A DNA stretch of 64,000 bases, from NCBI RefSeq assembly GCF_010500815.1, contig NZ_JAAAMG010000003.1:1-64000 (forward strand). The letters are read 5' to 3'. Below the pieces are notes generated by a model. That model saw only the letters and a program-made list of their open reading frames with translations, had not been told where the DNA came from and searched no databases. How positions within the stretch are numbered: position 1 is the first letter of the stretch; each line of letters begins with the position of its first letter. Position numbers and translations under genes: made by a program. Source of the stretch: Jiella pacifica (GTDB taxonomy: Bacteria > Pseudomonadota > Alphaproteobacteria > Rhizobiales > Rhizobiaceae). Positions 8,378-16,486 of the stretch are shown here, one piece after another.

Positions 8378-8944
8378 ATGAATTTCGAACAGCACGACCC
8401 GGCCAAGATCTACGGCACGACCATCGTCACCGTCCGCAAGGGCGGCAAGGTGGTGATCGCCGGCGACGGCCAGGTCTCCCTCGGCAACACCATGATCAAG
8501 GGCAATGCCAAGAAGGTTCGCCGGATCGGCAAGGGCGGCCAGGTGATCGCCGGTTTCGCCGGCGCCACCGCCGACGCCTTCACCCTGCTCGAGCGCCTGG
8601 AAGGCAAGCTCGAACAATATCCCGACCAGCTGATGCGCGCCTGCGTCGAGCTCGCCAAGGACTGGCGGACCGACCGGTATCTGCGGCGTCTCGAGGCGAT
8701 GATGATCGTCGCCGACCGTTCCGTCACCCTGACCTTGACCGGCACAGGCGACGTGCTCGAGCCGGAACAGGGGCTGATGGCGATCGGTTCGGGCGGCAAT
8801 TATGCGCTGGCGGCGGCCAGAGCCCTGGCCGATATGGACATGGACGCCGAGGCGATCGCCCGCAAGGCGATGAAGATCGCCGCCGAGATCTGCATCTACA
8901 CCAACGACAACGTCGTGGTCGAAACGATCGACGACGCCGCCTGA
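8378..8944 (+). CDS. hslV: ATP-dependent protease peptidase subunit HslV
   Basis: A 188-residue HslV (ClpQ), the threonine-protease chamber that pairs with the HslU ATPase in the cytoplasm. Thr14 of [13 protein letters not shown] is the expected mature N-terminal nucleophile, so the first 13 residues are a propeptide like the extension seen in Brucella. [26 protein letters not shown] and [16 protein letters not shown] are all intact. The ATG at 8378 follows CAAGAGGATCTGCC. No hslU follows: the next gene lies on the other strand 33 bases later. Confidence 0.96.
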   Translation: MNFEQHDPAKIYGTTIVTVRKGGKVVIAGDGQVSLGNTMIKGNAKKVRRIGKGGQVIAGFAGATADAFTLLERLEGKLEQYPDQLMRACVELAKDWRTDRYLRRLEAMMIVADRSVTLTLTGTGDVLEPEQGLMAIGSGGNYALAAARALADMDMDAEAIARKAMKIAAEICIYTNDNVVVETIDDAA

Positions 8945-8977
8945 GGATGGCGTCGAGCGTCGCGGCGGGATCGCGGT

Positions 8978-10366
8978 TCAGGCCGCGCTGCGCTCTTCGT
9001 CGAGACGGGCGAGCGCCCGGCGCAAGGCCGCGACGCAGGCGCCGTCGACGATCGTGCCCGTCCCCTCGTCGAGGATCGCCAGGGCCTTCGACAGCGGCAT
9101 GGCCGGCCGGTAGGGCCGATCCGCGGTCAGCGCGTCGAAAATGTCGGCGACGGTGACGATGCGCGTGTCGAGGCCGATGTCATCGCCGGAAAGGCCGAGC
9201 GGATAGCCCGTGCCGTCGAGGCGCTCATGATGGCGACCGCCGATGAGGGCGAGTTCGCAGAAGGCGCCGATCTTCGACAGGATCTCCTCAGAATAGACCG
9301 GATGCCGGCGGATCTCGGCAAATTCCGCCTCGCTCAGTCGGCCGGGCTTGTCGAGAATGGCGTTGGAAATGCCGAGCTTGCCGATGTCGTGGAGAAGCGC
9401 CGCCCGCTTCAGCCGGCGCCGGTGTTCGGGCGGGTGGCCCATGGCCTCGGCGATCATGTCTGTGAACAGCGCCACCCGTTCCGAATGGCCGCTCGTATAG
9501 GGGCTCTTGGAATCGACCACTTCCGCGAAGGCTTCGGCGATGTCGTCGAGATAGTCTTCGTCGACGGCCCGGCGCGCCTGGGCGGGTTCGAGCGAAAGAA
9601 CCGTCTCCGACAGGTCGTCCTCGCCGAGCCTTGCCACGAAGGCCTGATCGGCGGCGAGGCTCTCGAAGGCCGCGACCAGCGCCGGATCGAACCAGCTGCC
9701 CGAACGGGCCTTCACCTCGGCGAGCGCCGCCGCGATGCCGCCGACCCGGAAGAACACGTCGGCGACCTGGGCGAGCAGCGCGACGCGGGAATAGAGCGGG
9801 ATCGCCTCTCCCGTCAGCCCCTGTGGCCGGCCGCCGCCGTCGAAATGCTCGTCGAGGCTGCGAATGCCGTCGGCCACCGGCTCGCCGAAGCGCAGCTTGC
9901 GGGCGATCGCCGCGCCGCGCCGGCAGCGGGTCTCGATCAGCTCCTGGGCGATCGCGCCGCCATTGCGCACGATGTTGGAGAGCGCCCTGAAACGCTCGGC
10001 GAGCCCGGCCTTCAGCCCGGTCTGCTGCAGGACGAAGCGCAGGACATGGGCGAGGCTGTCGTCGATCTCCTTGAAGCTCTTCTTGAAGCCGATGTCGTCG
10101 GTCAGATAGAGCTCGCAGATCCGCGCCGCATTCGACGAGCAGCCAAGGTCCTTCAGGAGCAGCGTGTAGTAGAGTTCGCCGGTTCGAACGGCGTCGAGGC
10201 CGATGGTCCGGGCGATGTGGATGCCGATGTAGCAGCAGCGGATGCAATGGCCGGGCGGCTGCCCCTCGGTCAGATCGAGTGCCTTGGAGAGCGCGGCGAG
10301 GATTTCGGCGAGTCGGAGCGAGCCCGTCGTCCCATTGGCCGAGTGGGCCAGATCGGCGGCTTGCAT
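8978..10366 (-). CDS. HD-GYP-domain protein with two HD-GYP-like modules (the first degenerate)
   Basis: A 462-residue soluble protein. The C-terminal half is a complete HD-GYP phosphodiesterase domain: SGHSERV (292-298), LLHDIGK with His326-Asp327, RRHPVYSEEIL, then HHERLDGTGYP (379-389) and VADIFDALTADRPYR. This class hydrolyses cyclic di-GMP. The N-terminal half repeats the layout in decayed form: HCIRCCYIGIHIARTIGL, LLKDLG (70-75) where HD is expected, and DEHFDGGGRPQGLTGEAIPL (172-191) with the later VADVF motif. The first module therefore lacks the catalytic HD pair and may be a sensory or dimerisation copy. No receiver or membrane segment is present. Single gene, divergent from the aldolase. 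Confidence 0.9.
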   Translation of the reverse strand: MQAADLAHSANGTTGSLRLAEILAALSKALDLTEGQPPGHCIRCCYIGIHIARTIGLDAVRTGELYYTLLLKDLGCSSNAARICELYLTDDIGFKKSFKEIDDSLAHVLRFVLQQTGLKAGLAERFRALSNIVRNGGAIAQELIETRCRRGAAIARKLRFGEPVADGIRSLDEHFDGGGRPQGLTGEAIPLYSRVALLAQVADVFFRVGGIAAALAEVKARSGSWFDPALVAAFESLAADQAFVARLGEDDLSETVLSLEPAQARRAVDEDYLDDIAEAFAEVVDSKSPYTSGHSERVALFTDMIAEAMGHPPEHRRRLKRAALLHDIGKLGISNAILDKPGRLSEAEFAEIRRHPVYSEEILSKIGAFCELALIGGRHHERLDGTGYPLGLSGDDIGLDTRIVTVADIFDALTADRPYRPAMPLSKALAILDEGTGTIVDGACVAALRRALARLDEERSAA

Positions 10367-10484
10367 TTCGTGCTCCGTTGCGATGGTCGCTCGTGGCGCC
10401 GGATTGCGATGCGAGGGCCCGATGCGCGGGTAACCCGGCCTCTTCGACGACTGCGCGAATGTCGGCTTCTCCGGCAGTTAATCA

Positions 10485-10520
10485 TCGCGACTATAAAAAC
10501 TGATGAATATTGAGTCGCGA
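10485..10520. promoter_or_regulatory. Perfect 8-bp dyad around an A/T-rich 20-base spacer (operator candidate)
   Basis: TCGCGACT (10485-10492) and AGTCGCGA (10513-10520) are exact reverse complements flanking a strikingly A/T-rich spacer in otherwise GC-rich DNA. It lies in the 331-base divergent region (10367-10697) between the HD-GYP gene and the aldolase gene, so it could bind a dimeric regulator controlling either or both. I see no coding sequence in the rest of that region. Confidence 0.45.
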
Positions 10521-10697
10521 ACTGTCTGGATTCGGCAGGCGATATGCGTGATCGCGGCTTCCTCGATGCGGATGAGGCTGGCGGTTCGCGCCCGAACGCG
10601 GCATCTTCGCGGCGGTGCGCCCACGAGGGCGGCCGGCGGATGCGCCGGTGGCCGGCTCGTCCGGGGCGAACGATCGAACGGAAGTGGGAGAGCGGCA

Positions 10698-11495
10698 ATG
10701 TTCAGAAACCGGTTGAAGGCACTCTGGGACGAAGGGCGACCGGCGGTGAACGGCTGGCTGTCGATCGCCAGCCCCTTCGTCGCCGAGATCATGGCGGGGC
10801 AGGGCTATGACAGCCTGACCATCGACCTGCAGCACGGCGCGCTCGACTATTCCGGCGCCCTGCCGATGCTCCAGGCGATGCGCGGCTCGGCCGTGACGCC
10901 GATCGTGCGGGTGCCCTGGCGCGAACCCGGCATCGTCATGAAGGCGCTCGATGCCGGCGCCATGGCCATCATCTGCCCGATGATCGACACCGCCGAGGAG
11001 GCGGCCGAGTTCGCCAGCTTCATGCGCTACCCGCCGCGCGGCACCCGCAGCTACGGCCCGACGCGGGCGGCCGTAGCCCATCCCGGCTACGGGGTTTCGG
11101 CCAATGACGAGGTTCTGGCCTTTGCCATGATCGAGACGAAGGCCGGCCTTGAAAACGTCGAGGCGATCGCCGCGACGCCGGGCATCGACGGGCTCTATGT
11201 CGGGCCGTCGGATCTCGCCCTCGGCACGACCGACGGCCGGCTCGCCCCGGGCTTCGATCCCGAGGATCCGGATCTCGTCGCCAGCATCAAGCGCATCGCC
11301 GCCGTCGCCAAGGCGAACGGCATCAGGGCCGGGCTTCATTGCGGCTCGCCGGACTATGCGGCGCGCGCCGTCGGCTGGGGCTTCGACCTGACGACGGTCT
11401 CCGGCGACACGCGGCTGCTCGCTTTGGCCGCGGCCGCCTCGGTGGCCGAATGGCGCCAGCTCACCGGAGCGGCGGCCGAAGGCGCCGGCGCGTAA
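10698..11495 (+). CDS. HpcH/HpaI-family class II aldolase (2-oxo-3-deoxy-acid aldolase type)
   Basis: A 265-residue TIM-barrel aldolase. The HpcH/HpaI family cleaves 2-keto-3-deoxy acids to pyruvate plus an aldehyde with a divalent metal. Visible motifs are VNGWLSIASPFVAEIMA, DSLTIDLQHG, PIVRVPW, MIETKAGLENVEAI (metal-binding Glu) and GIDGLYVGPSDLALG (metal-binding Asp). The ATG at 10698 has GGGAG upstream; longer frames to 10503 are arginine-rich. The following amidohydrolase resembles sugar lactonases, which suggests the pair works in breakdown of a deoxy-sugar acid such as L-rhamnonate or L-fuconate. A dehydratase, the missing middle step, is not present here. Confidence 0.9.
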   Translation: MFRNRLKALWDEGRPAVNGWLSIASPFVAEIMAGQGYDSLTIDLQHGALDYSGALPMLQAMRGSAVTPIVRVPWREPGIVMKALDAGAMAIICPMIDTAEEAAEFASFMRYPPRGTRSYGPTRAAVAHPGYGVSANDEVLAFAMIETKAGLENVEAIAATPGIDGLYVGPSDLALGTTDGRLAPGFDPEDPDLVASIKRIAAVAKANGIRAGLHCGSPDYAARAVGWGFDLTTVSGDTRLLALAAAASVAEWRQLTGAAAEGAGA

Positions 11496-11697
11496 GGGCT
11501 TCCGGCGCCGGGGCGAAAGCCGCCTCTCGCGCCCCCGATCCGGGCCGACCGGGCGGGGCGCGGTTGCATCTCCGCCGATCCGGCGTCACAAGGACATCCC
11601 GTCGCACCGTCCTGCCGGAGCGCGGCAAGGTCGAAAAGCGGCGGCGCGGCGGGCCTCGCCGTGCCGCGACGGACATGATGAAACGAAGGGGCGAACA

Positions 11698-12537
11698 CTG
11701 ACGAAGATCGACGCCCACCAGCATTTCTGGCATCCCGCCCGCGGCGATTACGGCTGGCTGCCGCCGGAGGACCCCGTCCTTTCGCGGCCTTATCTTCCGG
11801 CCGATCTCGCCCCGGCGCTGGCGGCGACCGGCGTCGAGCGCACCGTCCTCGTCCAGGCGGCGCCGACGACGGCGGAGACGGAATATCTCCTCGGCCTCGC
11901 CGATGCGACCGATCACGTCGCCGGGGTGGTCGGTTGGATCGACTTCGAACGGCCCGAAGAGATCGACACCTTGAGGCGCCTCGCCGCCCATCCGAAGTTT
12001 CTCGGGCTGCGGCCGATGATCCAGGACATTTCCGACGTCGGCTGGATGCTGCGGCCGGAACTCGACTGGGCGTTCCGGGCGATCTGCGACCTCGACCTGA
12101 CCTTTGATGCCCTCGGCTTTCCGCGCCACATCGAATACTTCTCCGCGCTGCTCGCCCGCTATCCCGGAATGCGGGTCGTGCTCGATCATTGCCTGAAGCC
12201 GATGATCACCGACGAAAGCCCCGAGAGCTTCGACGAATGGGCCCGCGGCATCGCCCGGCTCGCCAGCGGCACCGGCGCCTATTGCAAGCTCTCCGGCCTC
12301 GTCACCGAAGCCAAGGATGACTGGCGGCGCGAGGATCTCGCCTATTACTCCGACCATGTCATTGAGGTCTTTGGCGTAGATCGCGTGATGTGGGGCTCGG
12401 ACTGGCCGGTCTGCCGCCTCAGATGCGAATACGAGACCTGGTACGAGACCGCGCTGTCGCTCGTCTCGCATCTGTCAGACGCGGACCAGGCCCGCATTTT
12501 CGGCGGCACCGCCAGCGAATTCTACCGCATCGGCTGA
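11698..12537 (+). CDS. Amidohydrolase 2-family protein (L-fuconolactonase/rhamnono-lactonase-like), probable CTG start
   Basis: A ~279-residue metal-dependent hydrolase of the amidohydrolase_2 family. The reading frame begins with the conserved TKIDAHQHFWHPARGDYGWL, with metal ligands His7 and His9. VVLDHCLKP, CKLSGLVTEA and VMWGSDWPVCRL (catalytic Asp) follow. No ATG, GTG or TTG exists in this frame before the family's N terminus. The codon where Met is expected is CTG (11698-11700), with AAGGGG seven bases upstream. A short frame from ATGATG at 11675 ends in a TGA that overlaps this CTG, so coupling is possible. Starting at the first internal ATG (11926) would remove the HxH motif. Probably acts with the upstream aldolase. 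Confidence 0.82.
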   Translation: MTKIDAHQHFWHPARGDYGWLPPEDPVLSRPYLPADLAPALAATGVERTVLVQAAPTTAETEYLLGLADATDHVAGVVGWIDFERPEEIDTLRRLAAHPKFLGLRPMIQDISDVGWMLRPELDWAFRAICDLDLTFDALGFPRHIEYFSALLARYPGMRVVLDHCLKPMITDESPESFDEWARGIARLASGTGAYCKLSGLVTEAKDDWRREDLAYYSDHVIEVFGVDRVMWGSDWPVCRLRCEYETWYETALSLVSHLSDADQARIFGGTASEFYRIG

Positions 12538-12734
12538 GCGCATTTCTCTCCCATGAGGTCCAACCCTCGCGGATCCTGCGTGATTTGGTCGCGCGGCTCG
12601 ACCGATAGAACATTTGTGAACGTCGTTGCCATGACAAGCCGTCGGGCTAAGTGCCACCTCCGACGCGATCGTCAGTGATGTGAACCACTTCGACGACCAG
12701 ACATCGACGCAGCCATCGACCGAGGAGGTCCGAT

Positions 12735-14024
12735 ATGTCGAAGCTTTCCCAAAAGCCTCTGAGCCAAAATTCTCTCACCCAAGCCTCGCCTGTGTCCGAG
12801 CGCTTCAAGCATGTCAGGGCCACCAGCCGTGAACTCGGCGCGCCACTCTCGGACGCCGATGCGACGGTGCAGTCGATGCCCGACGCGAGCCCGGCGAAAT
12901 GGCACCTCGCCCATACCACCTGGTTCTTCGAGACCATGGTGCTGAAGCCGAATCTTCCCGGCTACGAAGTCTTCGACGAGAGCTTCAACTACCTCTTCAA
13001 CTCCTATTACGAAACGATCGGCGAGCGCCAGCCGCGGCCGATGCGCGGCATGATCACCCGGCCGCATCTGGACACGATCTACGCCTATCGCGACCATGTC
13101 GACGCGGCGGTCGAGACGCTGCTCGATCGCGGCGCCTCGCCGACGGTCGCCGAACTCGTCGAGCTCGGCTGTCACCACGAGCAGCAGCATCAGGAGCTGC
13201 TCCTGACGGACATCCTGCATCTCTTCGCCCAGAGCCCGCTAAAGCCGGCTTACCGCGACCCGCAGCCGCTCGGCGTCGGAGCCGAGCCCGGCGAGGCGCG
13301 CTTCGTCTCCTTCGACGGCGGCATCGTCGAGATCGGCCATGACGGGGAGGGCTTCGCCTTCGATTCCGAAGGCCCGCGCCACCGGGCGCTGCTCGAACCC
13401 TACCGGCTGGCCGACCGGCTCGTCACCAATGGCGAGTTCATCGCCTTCATCGAGGATGGCGGCTATCGCGACCCGCTGCTCTGGCTCTCGGCCGGATGGG
13501 CGGACATCCTCGCCAACAAGTGGGACAAGCCGTTCTATTGGTCGAAACGCGACGGCGAATGGTGGACGATGACGCTGCGCGGCGCCCAGCCCGTCGATCG
13601 CGATGCGCCCGTGACGCACCTGTCCTATTTCGAGGCGGACGCCTTCGCCACCTGGGCCGGAAAGCGGCTGCCGAGCGAGTTCGAATGGGAGAACGCGGCG
13701 GCGGGCCTTTCCATGGACGGCAACTTCGCCGGGTCTGGACGCCTGCGTCCGAAGCCGGCGGGGCCGTCGAGCGACGGTACCCTGCGCCAGATGTTCGGCG
13801 ACGTCTGGGAGTGGACCCGCAGCCCGTTCTCGCCCTATCCGCGCTTCAAGCCGGTGGAAGGCGCCGTCGGCGAATACAATGGCAAGTTCATGTGCGGCCA
13901 GTTCGTGCTGCGCGGCGGCTCCTGCGTCACGCCGGAGGGGCACATTCGCGCCACCTATCGCAACTTCTTCCCGCCGGATGCCCGCTGGCAGTTCTCCGGG
14001 CTGCGGCTGGCGGAGGACGCCTGA
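12735..14024 (+). CDS. egtB: Ergothioneine biosynthesis sulfoxide synthase EgtB
   Basis: A 429-residue non-heme iron enzyme that joins a sulfur donor to Nalpha-trimethylhistidine with oxygen. The N-terminal DinB_2 domain carries the iron ligands: His60 in WHLAHTTWFFE and the HX3HXE motif at 148-154 (HEQQHQE). The C-terminal FGE-sulfatase fold includes NGEFIAFIEDGGY, RLPSEFEWENAA, GDVWEWTRSPF, LRGGSCVTP and the closing RNFFPPDARWQFSGLRLA. GAGGAGGT lies six bases before the ATG. One base separates its stop from the egtD start. No egtA or egtC is adjacent, so the sulfur donor (cysteine or gamma-glutamylcysteine) cannot be assigned from the locus. Confidence 0.95.
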   Translation: MSKLSQKPLSQNSLTQASPVSERFKHVRATSRELGAPLSDADATVQSMPDASPAKWHLAHTTWFFETMVLKPNLPGYEVFDESFNYLFNSYYETIGERQPRPMRGMITRPHLDTIYAYRDHVDAAVETLLDRGASPTVAELVELGCHHEQQHQELLLTDILHLFAQSPLKPAYRDPQPLGVGAEPGEARFVSFDGGIVEIGHDGEGFAFDSEGPRHRALLEPYRLADRLVTNGEFIAFIEDGGYRDPLLWLSAGWADILANKWDKPFYWSKRDGEWWTMTLRGAQPVDRDAPVTHLSYFEADAFATWAGKRLPSEFEWENAAAGLSMDGNFAGSGRLRPKPAGPSSDGTLRQMFGDVWEWTRSPFSPYPRFKPVEGAVGEYNGKFMCGQFVLRGGSCVTPEGHIRATYRNFFPPDARWQFSGLRLAEDA

Positions 14025-14025
14025 G

Positions 14026-14994
14026 ATGCTCGACAAGACCGACACCGAGGCGCAGCAGCGCGAGGCCTTCCACCGCGACGTGCACGCAGGGCTCGCCAAA
14101 CCGCAGCAGAAGACCCTGCCGGCTCGCTGGCTCTACGACGATCGCGGCTCGGAGCTGTTCGAGGAGATCACCCAGGCCCCGGAATATTATCCGACCCGCA
14201 CGGAGACCGGCATTCTTCAGGAGAATGCCGGCGCGATCGCCGCGCTGTTCGGTTCCGAGGCGGTGATCCTCGAATATGGCGCCGGGGCAGGCATCAAGAC
14301 CGAGATCGTGCTGGAAGCCCTGGATCGGCCGAGCCTCTACGTTCCGATCGACATCTCCGGCGATTTCCTCGCAGCTTCTGCCGAGCGGATACGGGAGCGC
14401 TTTCCGGATCTCGCGGTGGAGCCGGTGACCGCCGACTTCACCCAGGAGTTCGATCTGCCGGGCGACCTGCCGGAGGCTGGCAGTCGGGGCGGTTTCTTTC
14501 CGGGCTCCACCATCGGCAATCTCGACCGGGCGGAAGCGCTGGCCTTCCTGAAGCGCATGCGCCGGCATGTCGGAGAGGGGGGCGTCGCCGTCCTCGGCTG
14601 CGACCTGAAGAAGGACATCCCGACGCTGATCGCCGCCTATGACGACGCGGCGGGTGTGACTGCGGCCTTCGACCTCAACATCCTGACGCGGATCAACCGG
14701 GAACTCGGCGCCGACATTCCGGTCGAGAGCTTCGCCCACGAGGCCCGCTGGAACGAAGCGACCTCGGCGATCGAGATGCATCTCGTGGCGCGCGAGCCCG
14801 TGACCTTCTCGATCGACGGTCGCCGGTTTGCGATGGAAGAGGGCGAGACGATCCACACGGAAAACTCGCGCAAATACGACGTCGAGGGGCTGGCGGCGCT
14901 GGCCAAGGAGGCCGGCTGGTCGCTGGACGAGGTCTGGACGGACGGAAAGAAGCGGTTCGCGGTAATGGGGCTCAAGGTCGGATCGTCCGCCTGA
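14026..14994 (+). CDS. egtD: L-histidine Nalpha-methyltransferase EgtD
   Basis: A 322-residue SAM-dependent enzyme that trimethylates the alpha-amino group of histidine to hercynine, the first step to ergothioneine. Characteristic sequences are LPARWLYDDRGSELFEEIT near residue 26, PEYYPTRTETGIL, ILEYGAGAGIKTE (SAM binding, about 84-96), YVPIDIS, GGFFPGSTIGNLDRAEAL and FDLNILTRINRELGADI. The start is placed by its position one base after the egtB stop. The two genes form a compact egtBD unit. Confidence 0.95.
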   Translation: MLDKTDTEAQQREAFHRDVHAGLAKPQQKTLPARWLYDDRGSELFEEITQAPEYYPTRTETGILQENAGAIAALFGSEAVILEYGAGAGIKTEIVLEALDRPSLYVPIDISGDFLAASAERIRERFPDLAVEPVTADFTQEFDLPGDLPEAGSRGGFFPGSTIGNLDRAEALAFLKRMRRHVGEGGVAVLGCDLKKDIPTLIAAYDDAAGVTAAFDLNILTRINRELGADIPVESFAHEARWNEATSAIEMHLVAREPVTFSIDGRRFAMEEGETIHTENSRKYDVEGLAALAKEAGWSLDEVWTDGKKRFAVMGLKVGSSA

Positions 14995-15176
14995 AGATCG
15001 CCAAATCTACCGGGGGGAGCGTCTGACGGGAACCGGCAGGGCTCCAGCGTCTTTCCTTGCACGCCTGCGACGAACCGGCTTATGCCGGCCGTCGCAGGCG
15101 CAGTTCCCGCCCTCCGGCCACAATGCCGCGCAGCCAGCCCCCTGCACCCGCCAGGAAGATCTGATAGGTCCGGCCT

Positions 15177-16382
15177 ATGTGGTCTTCGTCTCGCGCTTTC
15201 ACGCCTCCCCGATTGCTGTCGCGCCTTCGGCGCCGATCTCGTGCCGGAAACGGCGGCGGTGGATCGGGACGCCAGGCGCTTGGGACCGTCACCGAGCGCG
15301 AGGCCGCCCGCATCCGGCAGGATGTGCCGACGCCCGATCCCGACGTCTCTGTCTATGAGAACTGCTTCGTGCCGCCGGCCCGGATCGACGTGATGTGGCC
15401 GCTTGAAATGGCTGCGGGGGCATACCGGGCGGATGGCACGATGATCGCTGGAACCGGGCTGCAACGGCCGGCTGGCGGCGGGATCCGGGAGATCGTCCGC
15501 AGCTACGACGAACTGCCGGTCGCGAGCTCCGAGGAATGCGCCGAAGCCGTCTATGGCGGCTACATTCTTCCCCATTTCGGACATTTCATGATCGAGAGCA
15601 CCGCGCGGCTCTGGTGGGTGGCGCTCAACCGTTATCAGGGCCCGGTGATCTTCCAGACCGTCCAGCCGGAGGTTCCGGACTATGCGCAGCGCTTCTTCTC
15701 GCTGCTCGGCATCAGGCCTGTCTTCCTCGACGGCGCCGAAGGCGTCCGCGTCCGCTCGCTGATCGTCCCGCAGGCGGCCGCCATGGAGCGAGGCGGGGTG
15801 CATCGCAGCTTCACACTGCCGTTCCAGCAGATCGCCGAAGGATCGAGGGGGAAGAGCGGGCCGGAAAGGCTCTATGTCTCGCGAGGACAGGGGGTCGGCG
15901 CCGTCTTCGGCGAACGCACGGTGCAGAACGTGCTGCGCAGGGAGGGTTTCGCGGTCCTCGACCCAACCCGGGCGACGCTGCCGGAACAGATCGCGGCCTT
16001 CGCCAATGCCCGGGAAATCGTCGGCTGCACCGGTTCGGCGATGCACAACGTGCTTTACTGCCGCCAGGCCGAGAAGGTCGCCTATCTCTGCCGGGGCGGG
16101 ACGATCCCGCCGACATTCCCGGCGATCGACCAGGCGTTCGCTTCCTACGAAAGCTTCTACATCTATGCGGCCCTCAACCCGCTGCCCTCGACGAGCGGCC
16201 TGATGAGCCCGCATCTCATCGATTCCGAAGCCTGCTGCCGGCACCTCTTCGAGGCCGGCTTCCTGTCGAAGCCGCCGCAGGTCGATCCGCGCGACCTCGT
16301 CGAGGAGCGCGATCTCTACATGCGGGAATGGCGACGCCTCCACGACGCCAAGACGCTCCCGGCCGAAGGTCGCACGCCGTGA
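15177..16382 (+). CDS. Glycosyltransferase family 61 (DUF563) protein
   Basis: A ~401-residue protein of the GT61/DUF563 family, likely cytoplasmic and acting in polysaccharide assembly. Hallmarks are GGYILPHFGHFMIESTARLW near residue 125, LYVSRGQG near 235, VLDPTRATLPEQIAAFANAR and IVGCTGSAMHNVLYC. The first ~40 residues look wrong for the family: this frame gives a glycine-rich stretch (AGNGGGGSG) while another frame over 15235-15290 reads LVPETAAVDRDARRLG, so paired compensating frameshifts, real or from sequencing, are possible. The start is therefore uncertain. The 182 bases upstream contain no clear gene. Confidence 0.85.
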   Translation: MWSSSRAFTPPRLLSRLRRRSRAGNGGGGSGRQALGTVTEREAARIRQDVPTPDPDVSVYENCFVPPARIDVMWPLEMAAGAYRADGTMIAGTGLQRPAGGGIREIVRSYDELPVASSEECAEAVYGGYILPHFGHFMIESTARLWWVALNRYQGPVIFQTVQPEVPDYAQRFFSLLGIRPVFLDGAEGVRVRSLIVPQAAAMERGGVHRSFTLPFQQIAEGSRGKSGPERLYVSRGQGVGAVFGERTVQNVLRREGFAVLDPTRATLPEQIAAFANAREIVGCTGSAMHNVLYCRQAEKVAYLCRGGTIPPTFPAIDQAFASYESFYIYAALNPLPSTSGLMSPHLIDSEACCRHLFEAGFLSKPPQVDPRDLVEERDLYMREWRRLHDAKTLPAEGRTP

Positions 16383-16486
16383 CGACGGCCGGGCAACGAT
16401 CGGGACGGGGCACTCTCTGAAATCCTGCGGAGACCTTGCTGCGCGGACCTGCCGGCACGCCGAGCCGTCGTTCGCCGAAGCTCAGA

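Noticed and set aside
15080-15313. Minus-strand frame ending GGRELRLRRPA before the GT61 gene, as a possible gene remnant
   Set aside because: The segment is too short and lacks any motif I can name; it overlaps the GT61 N terminus.
14637-16343. Minus-strand 568-codon frame opposite egtD and the GT61 gene
   Set aside because: No domain features, and it spans the intergenic region and two recognised genes on the other strand.
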